Below are positions 17,984 through 25,842 of a DNA stretch of 64,000 bases, one piece after another (the stretch's first letter is position 1; every line of letters begins with the position of its first letter). The notes under the pieces were generated by a model. That model did no database searches and was not told where the DNA came from. It was given only the letters and a program-made list of their open reading frames with translations. This DNA comes from Treponema_I sp045599005 (GTDB taxonomy: Bacteria > Spirochaetota > Spirochaetia > Treponematales > Treponemataceae). The stretch lies in the NCBI GenBank assembly GCA_045599005.1, contig JAZRVF010000012.1, positions 124,001 to 188,000 on the forward strand, read 5' to 3'. The position numbers and the translations under genes were made by a program.

Positions 17984-18600
17984 AAGCCGTAGGCCCGCTT
18001 GAGAATGACTTTTTTGATGCTGTTATCTTCACCGACCCAGAGTTTTCTGTTGGATTCAATGTCTATCAGTTCTGCCCGGACAGAATAGGAACGGACAATC
18101 CTGTCTTTTCTGCGGTCCACAATAGTATTTACGGAACCTACAAGCATCAGATCAGCACCGGTTTCGGAAGCAAGACGTTTTGCAGTGTCTTCGCTTGCCC
18201 ATTCCAACTGGTCCAGCCGCTCGGAACGCAGAAGATTACGCTGTGAGGCATCGGCAACAAAAGCCACCCTTCCGCTGTTGATAAGGGCAGACTCAAACCT
18301 GCGGGCAAGAATGGAAGTATCAAGGTGCTCATCGCTGTTGTTTGCAAAATCACCGACAAGTACAACCGGGTAACGTCCGTTTTCCTTGATGAAGTTTGAG
18401 ATTCCTGCGGCATTCACGCATTCCTGAACGATGGATTCAGTGATGATCTTCACATCAGTATCATTCCAGTAACCGCTCAAGTCCTCCTGAGTATCTGCAT
18501 CCACCCGCTGAACATAACGGTTGGACATGCATCCTGTAAACAAGGAAAGCACAAGAAATGCGATGCATGCACATGTAATGGAGAGAACTTTCTTGCTCAT
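17980..18600 (-). CDS. LpoB-like penicillin-binding-protein activator lipoprotein
   Basis: 206 residues. The signal peptide ends LFTGC with the modified Cys at 24. The mature domain has the LpoB features VVLVGDFANNSDEHLDTSIL (about 80-99), ARRFESALINSGRVAFVADA and KRLASETGADLMLVGSVNTI (about 142-161). In enterobacteria LpoB reaches through the peptidoglycan to activate PBP1B; a treponemal partner is not known to me. AGGAG precedes the ATG. It is the first gene of a four-gene coupled operon with the COG3014-like, LPP20-like and GH43-like genes. Confidence 0.8.
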   Translation of the reverse strand: MSKKVLSITCACIAFLVLSLFTGCMSNRYVQRVDADTQEDLSGYWNDTDVKIITESIVQECVNAAGISNFIKENGRYPVVLVGDFANNSDEHLDTSILARRFESALINSGRVAFVADASQRNLLRSERLDQLEWASEDTAKRLASETGADLMLVGSVNTIVDRRKDRIVRSYSVRAELIDIESNRKLWVGEDNSIKKVILKRAYGL

Positions 18601-18661
18601 GTAAAACTCCTGTTATAATCCCGCGTCAGCGGCAAGCCATAAAAGGCGTGAAAAAATCGGA

Positions 18662-19888
18662 TCAGTGCTGCAGCATCAGGTACGCAAGAGTTTTCGCATC
18701 GTCAATCATATTCTGAATGATGCAGTACTCGTTGGGCTGATGCGCGGTTTCATCCAATGTACCCCACACCGCTGCGTCAAAGCCTTTGATGCGGAGATAG
18801 GCACCTACAGTTCCGCCGCCGATTCCAATGGGATGGGCGTCTTTACCGTGGACCGCTTTAAGTGCAGATCTGAGTTTCTGCACAACAGGCGCATCAGCTG
18901 CAGTTGCGGGTGATTCAACAGCCTGTTCTTCCGACCATTCGATTTTTACGCCATACTGCGCTTCAACCTCTGCAAAGATCTCCTGCATTTTCGCCCGGAC
19001 TTCCGCAAGTGTGTAACACGGCAGAATGCGGCAATCCATGTAGAAAACGTCATCACCAGGAATAGTGTTGACATTGGGGACATTTGCCTCTTTTTTGGTC
19101 GGTTCAAAAGTAGAACACGCAGGCTCGAACAAAGTGTCCGTCTTATTGAAGAAATTTTTCAGATTATGAAGACGCACTGCAAGATCACAGTTTGCAAGCA
19201 TTGCGTTCGCACCCTGATCGGGTCTTGAACCGTGGCTCTGTTTTCCTGTAGTCCGGATTTTGAGCCAGATCAGATTTTTTTCTGCAACCTCGATTGTGAC
19301 ACCCTGTGAATCTCCTCCGTCAGGAATGATGATGATGTCATCTTTGCGGAAAAGATTGTGGTTTTCCAGCAGATACTGGATTCCATATGTTGAGCCGACT
19401 TCCTCATCCGCAACAAAAAGCAGTTTGACAGTGTGTGCCGGTCTGATTCCGGAGCGGACAAAGGAAAGAGCTGCAAAAACACCGCTTACAAGCCCCTGCT
19501 GATCATCTTCAACCCCGCGTCCGTAAAGGCGTCCGTCTTTTTCAACCACAGTCCAGGGATCAGTATTCCAGAGACTTTCCTCACCGGTGGGAACAACATC
19601 CATGTGTGCCATTACCCAGATTGCGTAATCATCGTCAACGCCGGGAACAGTTGCCACCAGATTGGGACGGATTCCGCTTTTTACACGGCTGTCCGGTGCG
19701 TCAAAACGCTGAAGCTGAGTGATGCCGTTATTTCTGAGCCATTCTTCAAGAGCCAGACATTTTTCAAGTTCGCCCTGCCCTTCACTTTCCGGCGCCAGAG
19801 CCTGAATGCCTGTAAGAAGCCGTTCAAGTTCGATCATCTGGCTGCGTGAGGAATCAATATTCTCTGAAAGAGTTTCAAAATCGTTCAT
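18662..19888 (-). CDS. M20-family metallopeptidase (dipeptidase/ArgE-DapE type)
   Basis: 408 residues. The zinc-site motifs are in order: VMAHMDVVP (about 92-100, His ligand and Asp), GRGVEDDQQG (about 122-131, bridging Asp) and FVADEEVGSTYG (about 156-167, catalytic Glu and ligand Glu). A dimerisation domain follows (TTGKQSHGSRPDQGANA, about 212). A C-terminal His ligand is likely in ETAHQPNEY. Such enzymes cleave dipeptides or N-acyl amino acids in the cytoplasm. AAGGATG lies somewhat far from the ATG. It lies between the LpoB-like operon and galE, all on the minus strand. Confidence 0.85.
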   Translation of the reverse strand: MNDFETLSENIDSSRSQMIELERLLTGIQALAPESEGQGELEKCLALEEWLRNNGITQLQRFDAPDSRVKSGIRPNLVATVPGVDDDYAIWVMAHMDVVPTGEESLWNTDPWTVVEKDGRLYGRGVEDDQQGLVSGVFAALSFVRSGIRPAHTVKLLFVADEEVGSTYGIQYLLENHNLFRKDDIIIIPDGGDSQGVTIEVAEKNLIWLKIRTTGKQSHGSRPDQGANAMLANCDLAVRLHNLKNFFNKTDTLFEPACSTFEPTKKEANVPNVNTIPGDDVFYMDCRILPCYTLAEVRAKMQEIFAEVEAQYGVKIEWSEEQAVESPATAADAPVVQKLRSALKAVHGKDAHPIGIGGGTVGAYLRIKGFDAAVWGTLDETAHQPNEYCIIQNMIDDAKTLAYLMLQH

Positions 19889-19936
19889 AAATCAAAATCA
19901 TCCTTAATAATCAAGTTTAATTAAATTGCTGCACTG

Positions 19937-20911
19937 TTATTTTCTGTTTGCAAGATATGCTTTCCATGTTGTCTCAACCAGAGTATCCACGTCTGAATAT
20001 TCAGGTGTCCAACCTAAAGTTTCTTTTGCATAATTATTTGTAGTATAAAGACATGCAGGATCTCCAGGACGGCGTTCAACATTTTCTGAAGGAATTTCCC
20101 TGCCGGTGATACGGCGTGAGGCGTTCAGAAGCTCAAGAACTGTTGTTCCTGTCTCTGTTCCCAGATTGACTTTAAGGCTTCTGTCATTTTTCGAGATGTA
20201 TTCCAATGCCATCACATGTGCCCGTGCCAGGTCCGTAACGTGGACGTAATCGCGGATACATGTTCCGTCACGTGTGTCATAATCATCTCCGAACACTTTG
20301 AGTCCGGGTTTCATGCCCATTGCAACTTCCATGATGCGCGGCAGAAGGTTTGCAGGATTCTGCTCAAGACCGATTATCTCACCTTCAGGATCGTAACCGG
20401 CTGCATTGAAATAGCGGAGTGCCGCAAAACGGAGACCTTTCAGCTGGTCATACCAGGTCATGATGCGTTCAATCTCAAGTTTTGTGAATCCGTAGTAGTT
20501 CTCAGGATTCTGGGGATGTTTCTCATCCATGGGAAGGTATTCAGGAGAACCGAAAGTGGCCGCTGAAGAAGAGAAAATCATTTTTTTGCAGCCGAATTTA
20601 AGTGCTGCGTTCATGATGTTTATTGTTCCGGTAAGGTTGTTCACTGAATATTTTTCGGGTTCAATCATTGACTCACCGGCAGCCTTGAATGCGGCAAGGT
20701 GAACGAATCCGTCAAATCCCTTTGAAAAGGCGGCTTCAATTTCTGAGGGAATCAGAATATCTCCGTGAATAAAACCGTTCTGAGGAAACAGATTCTGTCT
20801 GAGACCTGAAGACAGATTGTCAAAAACCGTGACTTCGTGTCCGGCTTTCATCATTTCTTTAACAACGTGGCTTCCGATATAACCTGCACCACCGATTACC
20901 AAAACTTTCAT
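19937..20911 (-). CDS. galE: UDP-glucose 4-epimerase
   Basis: 324 residues from the ATG at 20911, with GGAGG at ideal spacing; an earlier Met four codons upstream lacks this. It begins with VIGGAGYIGSHVVKEM, the NAD-binding motif. FSSSAATFGSPEYLP contains the catalytic Ser and YYGFTKLEIE (about 143-152) the Tyr-xxx-Lys pair. RYFNAAGYDPEGEIG-type and DGTCIRDYVHVTDLA segments are typical of GalE. It interconverts UDP-glucose and UDP-galactose. A promoter TTGCAT-16-TAGAAT is visible at 20965-20992, just downstream of a repeat element. Confidence 0.93.
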   Translation of the reverse strand: MKVLVIGGAGYIGSHVVKEMMKAGHEVTVFDNLSSGLRQNLFPQNGFIHGDILIPSEIEAAFSKGFDGFVHLAAFKAAGESMIEPEKYSVNNLTGTINIMNAALKFGCKKMIFSSSAATFGSPEYLPMDEKHPQNPENYYGFTKLEIERIMTWYDQLKGLRFAALRYFNAAGYDPEGEIIGLEQNPANLLPRIMEVAMGMKPGLKVFGDDYDTRDGTCIRDYVHVTDLARAHVMALEYISKNDRSLKVNLGTETGTTVLELLNASRRITGREIPSENVERRPGDPACLYTTNNYAKETLGWTPEYSDVDTLVETTWKAYLANRK

Positions 20912-20964
20912 TATGACCTCCATCGCAAATTCTGATTTTTGCGCTTTCTTCCTTATAAATCCCT

Positions 20965-20992
20965 ATTCTAGCACATCTGTAACTTCATGCAA
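20965..20992 (-). promoter_or_regulatory. galE promoter
   Basis: On the minus strand: TTGCAT (20987-20992), 16 nt, TAGAAT (20965-20970), with an extended -10 TGC before it. The leader is about 47 nt. Confidence 0.6.
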
Positions 20993-21011
20993 ACAACGGG
21001 GGATTTTTTTT

Positions 21012-21223
21012 CGGAAATATCCTCTCACGGACAGAAAATGACAGTGTTTATAAAAATTCGGGAAGGAAGGAAGCGACTGACAAAAACACGCGCAAGGCGG
21101 AATGATAGTTTCCATGACGCCTTGCGCGTGTAGCGACGATATCCAGCGGTTTTGGCAGTTGCTGCCTGACTGGTAGTTTTTTTATAGTTTTTTTCAGATT
21201 CTTTCCGTGTGGGGATATTCCCG
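21012..21223 (-). mobile_element. MITE-like element, copy 1 (complete)
   Basis: 212 bp, ended by inverted repeats of about 26 bp: CGGAAATATCCTCTCACGG on the left, and CGGGAATATCCCCACACGG read inward from the right, matching at about 21 of 26 positions. It is flanked by runs of seven T, consistent with a 7-bp target duplication. The interior holds a strong hairpin (ACACGCGCAAGGCG / CGCCTTGCGCGTGT). It has no coding capacity. It lies between the divergent galE and binding-protein promoters. The conserved orientation of the other copies is the reverse strand here. Confidence 0.8.
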
Positions 21224-21242
21224 TTTTTTTCGGTGTTTCTAC

Positions 21243-21272
21243 TTGACAGAGCGTTACTATTTACAGTAACAT
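21243..21272 (+). promoter_or_regulatory. Promoter with overlapping palindromic operator
   Basis: TTGACA (21243-21248), 18-nt spacer, TAACAT (21267-21272). The inverted repeat GTTACTATTTACAGTAAC (21253-21270, arms GTTACT/AGTAAC) fills the spacer and most of the -10, so a bound repressor would block RNA polymerase. The arrangement resembles amino-acid repressor control, but the regulator is unknown. Confidence 0.65.
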
Positions 21273-21345
21273 AAAAATGCAGACGGTACAGGAGCTCGGC
21301 ACCGGCTGCATCACAAAGCGATTTTTTTCAGGAGTAAAAGGAAAA

Positions 21346-22353
21346 ATGAAACTCAATAAAACACTGGCTGCAATCTGCGCCGTAATCACACTGGGTTCTG
21401 CAATGGTTTTTGCAGGCGGAAAAAAAGAAACAGTTAAAGACGATACCGTAAAAATCGGTATTGCAAAAATTGTCCAGCATGTTGCCCTGGATTCTGTTGA
21501 ACAGGGAATCATTGATGTTCTGAACGAGAACGGCGTAAAAGCAACTTACGACCTTCAGAACGCAAACGGTGATGTAAACACAGCGACACAGATCGCACTG
21601 AAATATCAGGATGAGAAAGTTGACGTTGCTGTCGGTATTGCGACTCCTATCGCACTTGCCCTTGCAAACACAATGAAATCAACACCTGTAGTATTCGGAA
21701 CTGTAACAGATCCTGTCGGTGCCGGACTTGTTGAGACAGTTGACCGCGGACTTGGAAACGTCACAGGTATGAGCGATGCTATTCCTACTGAGGAGCACGT
21801 CGCACTTTTTGCCTCAATCGCAGACATCAAGACACTGGGTTACATTTACTGCAACGGAGAGGCAAACTCAGCAAGTGCTCTTGCCCTGGTTGAATCAGGA
21901 TGCAAAAAAATCGGAATCAATCTGGTCACACAGGCAATCACAAACTCATCAGAAGTAAAACAGGCAGCAGAATCAATCGTTGACCGTGTTGACGGAATCT
22001 ACCTTTCAACAGACAACACAGTTTTCAGTGCTCTTTCCGCACTGGTAGACGTTTTTGCAAAAGCAAAGAAACCCGTGTTCAGTGCTGACGTGACAGGTGC
22101 CATGGCCGGCGGATGCGTGATCGCAAGCGGATTCAACTATTACAAGGCTGGACGCGCAACAGGCGAAATGGTTCTGGAGATCCTGAACGGCAAAAAACCT
22201 GCTGACATGCCCGTCCGTTTCATGACAGATCCTTCTGACAATGACCTGCTGATTGACCTGGACGCTGCAAAGAACTGCGGAATCACAGTTCCTGCAGACC
22301 TGGTTGCACAGGCAAACATGATTTTTGAAAACGGTACCCTGACACAGAAATAA
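21346..22353 (+). CDS. ABC transporter substrate-binding protein, TrpX/COG2984 type
   Basis: 335 residues from the ATG at 21346, after AGGAG. A signal peptide ends MVFAGGKK. The mature protein has the COG2984 features VGIATPIALALANTMKSTPV, FGTVTDPVGAGLVE and GNVTGMSDAIP (about residues 93-145). Relatives bind aromatic or other amino acids and work with the permease and ATPase encoded next. The promoter carries a palindromic operator. A strong terminator separates this gene from its permease, so the binding protein may be made in excess. The substrate is not proven. Confidence 0.85.
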   Translation: MKLNKTLAAICAVITLGSAMVFAGGKKETVKDDTVKIGIAKIVQHVALDSVEQGIIDVLNENGVKATYDLQNANGDVNTATQIALKYQDEKVDVAVGIATPIALALANTMKSTPVVFGTVTDPVGAGLVETVDRGLGNVTGMSDAIPTEEHVALFASIADIKTLGYIYCNGEANSASALALVESGCKKIGINLVTQAITNSSEVKQAAESIVDRVDGIYLSTDNTVFSALSALVDVFAKAKKPVFSADVTGAMAGGCVIASGFNYYKAGRATGEMVLEILNGKKPADMPVRFMTDPSDNDLLIDLDAAKNCGITVPADLVAQANMIFENGTLTQK

Positions 22354-22370
22354 AAAATCTGAGAAGCGTT

Positions 22371-22402
22371 GTTCCGGAGCTGCTTCATGACTGCTCCGGA
22401 AC
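22371..22402 (+). other. Strong hairpin after the binding-protein gene
   Basis: GTTCCGGAGC (22371-22380) pairs perfectly with GCTCCGGAAC (22393-22402). There is no T run; it may stabilise the mRNA end. Confidence 0.6.
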
Positions 22403-22431
22403 TTCCTGTGTTATATCCTCCTTATCAGTGG

Positions 22432-22476
22432 CGGCTGCGGTGATGATGAACTTCGTTACCTCAGCCGTTTTTTTTA
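22432..22476 (+). terminator. Terminator between binding-protein and permease genes
   Basis: CGGCTGCGGT (22432-22441) pairs with ACCTCAGCCG (22458-22467) with one mismatch, followed by T8. It splits the importer into two transcription units. Confidence 0.8.
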
Positions 22477-22545
22477 TTTGCGGAAAATCCGGAGATTTAA
22501 GTCAAAACCTTGGGAAAACAAGTCCTGGTCTTACATCATGTTGAT

Positions 22546-22574
22546 TTGCCAATAAACTGATTTTGTGTTATTAT
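22546..22574 (+). promoter_or_regulatory. Promoter of the permease-ATPase unit
   Basis: TTGCCA (22546-22551), 17 nt, TATTAT (22569-22574), about 20 nt before the permease start. Confidence 0.65.
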
Positions 22575-22595
22575 GCATAGATACAAGGTTTTTTT

Positions 22596-23528
22596 ATGAT
22601 TTCAGGAATTGTTATTGAAGGTTTGATTTACGGTATTGTGGTTTTGGGCACGTTCATGACGTTCCGTGTACTTAATTTCTGTGACATGACTGTTGACGGC
22701 TCTTTTCCCATGGGAGCCTGTGTGCTTGCAGCCTGTCTCACCGGTGGAGTTCCGCCGGCACTGGCACTGTTACTGGTTTTTCTCTGCGGAATGCTCGCAG
22801 GTCTTGTCACCACACTCATTCACACTAAACTTAAAGTTCCGGATCTTCTCGCCGGAATTCTTGTAATGACAATGCTCTATTCCGTCAATCTGCGCATCAT
22901 GGGAAACCATGCAAACATTTCTCTGCGCGGAACAAAAACGATTTTTTCACAGCTGACGGCAAGTGCAGAAGCTGCAGGATTCTCTTCGGAAGCATCTCTG
23001 GCAATTCTGCTTGTTGTGATTGTGGCTGTACTGCTTTTTATACTCAATCTGTTCTTTCACACAGACTTCGGTCTTACAATGGGTGCCCTCGGCTGCAATG
23101 AGCAGATGATCATCAGTCAGGGTGTGAATCCTCAGTTTCTGCGCGGTGTGGGAATCTGTCTCAGCAACGGAATGGCAGCAACTGCCGGAGCTTTTTTCGC
23201 AATGTACCAGAACTTTTCGGATGTCGGAAGCGGAACAGGTGTTGTTGTTGCCTGTCTCGCATCCCTTATGCTCGGAGAATTCCTGATCAAATCCAATAAA
23301 ATCAGTCTGCAGATCATCCGCGTGATCATCGGTTCTGTTCTTTACAGGGCATTGATGTTCTGGGCCCGCCGTTACGGTTACAGAATCGGTATGTCAAGCA
23401 ATGATCTTCGCCTGATTACCGGACTTCTGATCATCATCTGTCTGCTGATCTCAAAAACCAACCTGCAGCAGTTTTTCAGGGAACACCTGGGCGGCAAAAA
23501 ATCAGTTCAGAAAGAAGGTACAAAATGA
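22596..23528 (+). CDS. ABC transporter permease, COG4120 type
   Basis: 310 residues with eight to nine hydrophobic segments. Motifs such as VEGLIYGIVVLGTF-like N-terminal helix, CDMTVDGSFPMGACVLAACL and GCNEQMIISQGVNPQFLRGV fit the branched-chain-permease-like COG4120 family that pairs with COG2984 and COG1101 proteins. It should form the membrane part of an amino-acid importer. AAGG precedes the ATG. It has its own promoter and overlaps the ATPase gene by 4 bp. Confidence 0.85.
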   Translation: MISGIVIEGLIYGIVVLGTFMTFRVLNFCDMTVDGSFPMGACVLAACLTGGVPPALALLLVFLCGMLAGLVTTLIHTKLKVPDLLAGILVMTMLYSVNLRIMGNHANISLRGTKTIFSQLTASAEAAGFSSEASLAILLVVIVAVLLFILNLFFHTDFGLTMGALGCNEQMIISQGVNPQFLRGVGICLSNGMAATAGAFFAMYQNFSDVGSGTGVVVACLASLMLGEFLIKSNKISLQIIRVIIGSVLYRALMFWARRYGYRIGMSSNDLRLITGLLIIICLLISKTNLQQFFREHLGGKKSVQKEGTK

Positions 23529-24337
23529 TCAAACTGGAAAATGTCGGAATTACATTCAATCCCCATACACCTGACGAAAACGAGGCACTTAAGAACATAA
23601 ACCTTACGATCAATGAAGGCGATTTCATCACAATCATCGGATCAAACGGTGCGGGAAAATCCACTCTGTATAATGTGATTGCAGGAACGCTCAAACCTTC
23701 AAAGGGAAAAATCCTTTTCTGGGACAAAGAAAAAAAGGCTTACATTGACGAGACAAATACCAGTGAATACAAACGGGCATGCCATATCGGACGAATCTTC
23801 CAGAATCCTCTTCTGGGAACCGCCGGCAAAATGAGTCTTGAAGACAATATGATGATCTGCTACAAAAAAGGCGCAAAACACCTTAGGATCAGTCTGAACA
23901 ACAAAATGCGGGATTTTTTCCGTGACCAGCTGAAGATCCTGGACATGGGACTTGAAAACAGACTAAAAGACAATGTGGAACTTTTTTCTGGCGGTCAGCG
24001 TCAGGCTCTTACACTTCTGATGGCCGTTCTTTCAAAACCGGAACTTCTGATGCTGGATGAGCACACTGCGGCCCTTGATCCTACAAATGCCGCAATCATC
24101 ATGGAACTGACACGCCGCTTTGCCAAAGAATTCAATCTTACAGTTATGATGGTGACCCATAATATGCAGCACGCGCTGGATTACGGAAACCGCCTTCTTA
24201 TGATGGACAACGGAAACATCATTTATGATGCGGGTGCTGAAGAGAAAAGCAGACTAACAATGGATTCGCTCATAGACAAATTCAAGGCATTGAAATCAGG
24301 TGAGTTTGCCAGCGACAAAATGCTGCTGCACAGTTGA
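23525..24337 (+). CDS. ABC transporter ATP-binding protein, COG1101 type
   Basis: 270 residues. Walker A is GSNGAGKST (about 39-47), the ABC signature LFSGGQRQALTLLMA (about 158), Walker B LLMLDEHTAALDP and the switch His in MMVTHNM. It energises the preceding permease. The ATGA overlap with the permease stop indicates coupling. The downstream gene is purA, which has its own promoter. Confidence 0.93.
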   Translation: MIKLENVGITFNPHTPDENEALKNINLTINEGDFITIIGSNGAGKSTLYNVIAGTLKPSKGKILFWDKEKKAYIDETNTSEYKRACHIGRIFQNPLLGTAGKMSLEDNMMICYKKGAKHLRISLNNKMRDFFRDQLKILDMGLENRLKDNVELFSGGQRQALTLLMAVLSKPELLMLDEHTAALDPTNAAIIMELTRRFAKEFNLTVMMVTHNMQHALDYGNRLLMMDNGNIIYDAGAEEKSRLTMDSLIDKFKALKSGEFASDKMLLHS

Positions 24338-24364
24338 AAATCCTTCAGAATTCAAGGTCAGCAT

Positions 24365-24393
24365 TTGCCATAAAGGCATTAAATCGGTAAAAT
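24365..24393 (+). promoter_or_regulatory. purA promoter
   Basis: TTGCCA (24365-24370), 17 nt, TAAAAT (24388-24393). The leader is about 72 nt and includes a short CATGCCGCGCATG palindrome. Confidence 0.65.
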
Positions 24394-24471
24394 ATGAACG
24401 CAAACGGACAGAGCCTGTTTGCATATGATCATTCATGACATGCCGCGCATGCGGTGTAAATAGGAGCAGTA

Positions 24472-25743
24472 ATGGTTACCGCAATCGTGGGAATTAACTG
24501 GGGCGACGAAGGCAAAGGTCGCATGGTGGATTTGCTGAGTGCAAAATATGACATCGTATGCCGCTATCAGGGCGGAAACAACGCAGGACACACCGTTATC
24601 AACGAGCGTGGAAGTTTTATTCTGAACCTGATTCCCTCCGGAATTTTCAGACCTGAGACAGTCAACGTAATGGGTGGCGGAATGGTTATTGACCTGGAGC
24701 ACCTTACAAAAGAAATTGCAGCACTCAAGGAAAAAGGTGTTGAGATCACACCGAAGAATCTTGTTATCAGTGACCGCGCGACAATCTGTATGCCTTACCA
24801 CAAACGTCTGGACATTCTTGAGGAGCAGCGTCTTGCAGACAAAAAATACGGTTCCACACAGCGCGGAATTGCTCCCGTTTATTCTGACAAATATCTTAAG
24901 AAAACACTCCGCATGGGCGATCTCCGCAACATGAAGACTGTAAAGGAAAAACTTGCAGATCTTCTTGAATGGAAAAACCTTACAATCACAAAAGTTTACG
25001 GAAGTGAGGCAAGCGAACTTGAGGAAATGTACAGCTGGCTTGAGACATACGGAGTTCCTTTCCTTGATTATGTGCAGGACACAACACAGTTCCTTACTGA
25101 TTCAATCAAAAACGGAAAATCTGTGATGTTTGAGGCACAGCTTGGTGCCCTCCGTGACATTGACTTCGGTATTTATCCTTACACGTCATCTTCTTCAACA
25201 ATTTCTGCCTATGCACCGATCGGAGCCGGGATTCCCGGACAGAAACTGGATTCAGTTGTCGGTATCATGAAAGCTTATTCTTCATGTGTCGGAGAAGGAC
25301 CCTTTACCTGCGAGATGTTCGGTGACGAAGCAGAAGAACTTCGCAAAGCCGGTGGTGAGTACGGAGCAGCTACAGGACGTCCCCGCCGCGTAGGTGGATT
25401 TGACGTTGTTGCCTCACGCTATGGTGTGATGATTCAGGGAGCCACAGAGATTGCACTTACAAAACTGGACGTGCTTTCTTACATGAAGGAAATTCCTGTC
25501 TGTGTTGCATACAAAGTCGGTGACAAAGTTGTTGACTACTTCCCCACTGGAGATGATCTTGCCAGCGCAACTCCCGTTTACGAAAAAGTGCCCGGCTGGA
25601 ACTGCGATATCTCCAAGTGCCGCAGTTTTGCAGACCTGCCAAAAGCCGCACAGGATTACGTAAACCTGATTGAGGAGAAGACAAACTGCAAGATCACTTA
25701 TGTTTCAGTCGGTGCTGACAGAAACGAGTATTTTGAAAAATAA
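24472..25743 (+). CDS. purA: Adenylosuccinate synthetase
   Basis: 423 residues, normal length. The GTP loop GDEGKGRMVD with the catalytic Asp is at residues 12-21 and GGNNAGHTV with the catalytic His near 36-44. QRGIAPVYSDK, GAGIPGQKLDSVVGIMKAYS and TGRPRRVGGFDVV (IMP and ribose contacts) follow in order. It joins IMP and aspartate using GTP, the first step from IMP to AMP. AGGAG precedes the ATG. It is a single-gene unit with its own promoter and a terminator shared with the convergent MATE gene. Confidence 0.95.
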   Translation: MVTAIVGINWGDEGKGRMVDLLSAKYDIVCRYQGGNNAGHTVINERGSFILNLIPSGIFRPETVNVMGGGMVIDLEHLTKEIAALKEKGVEITPKNLVISDRATICMPYHKRLDILEEQRLADKKYGSTQRGIAPVYSDKYLKKTLRMGDLRNMKTVKEKLADLLEWKNLTITKVYGSEASELEEMYSWLETYGVPFLDYVQDTTQFLTDSIKNGKSVMFEAQLGALRDIDFGIYPYTSSSSTISAYAPIGAGIPGQKLDSVVGIMKAYSSCVGEGPFTCEMFGDEAEELRKAGGEYGAATGRPRRVGGFDVVASRYGVMIQGATEIALTKLDVLSYMKEIPVCVAYKVGDKVVDYFPTGDDLASATPVYEKVPGWNCDISKCRSFADLPKAAQDYVNLIEEKTNCKITYVSVGADRNEYFEK

Positions 25744-25796
25744 AAGGTGACAGGCGGCTCCGCCTTGAGATGCCTTAAAACAATGGAAAAACCCAG

Positions 25797-25842
25797 AAAA
25801 GCGGATGATTCCTGAAAAAACATGGAATCCTCCGCTTTTTTT
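25797..25842. terminator. Terminator between purA and the MATE gene
   Basis: AAGCGGATGATTCC pairs with GGAATCCTCCGCTT (one mismatch), followed on the plus strand by T7. An A4 run on the left gives a weaker minus-strand terminator. Confidence 0.8.

Noticed and set aside
21012..21223. Integron attC site
   Set aside because: The internal hairpin first suggested attC, but GTTRRRY-type ends are absent and the copies have terminal inverted repeats with target duplications instead.
22371..22476. Riboswitch or T-box between binding-protein and permease genes
   Set aside because: Only two simple hairpins, one a normal terminator; no T-box or riboswitch core was found, and the permease has its own promoter downstream.
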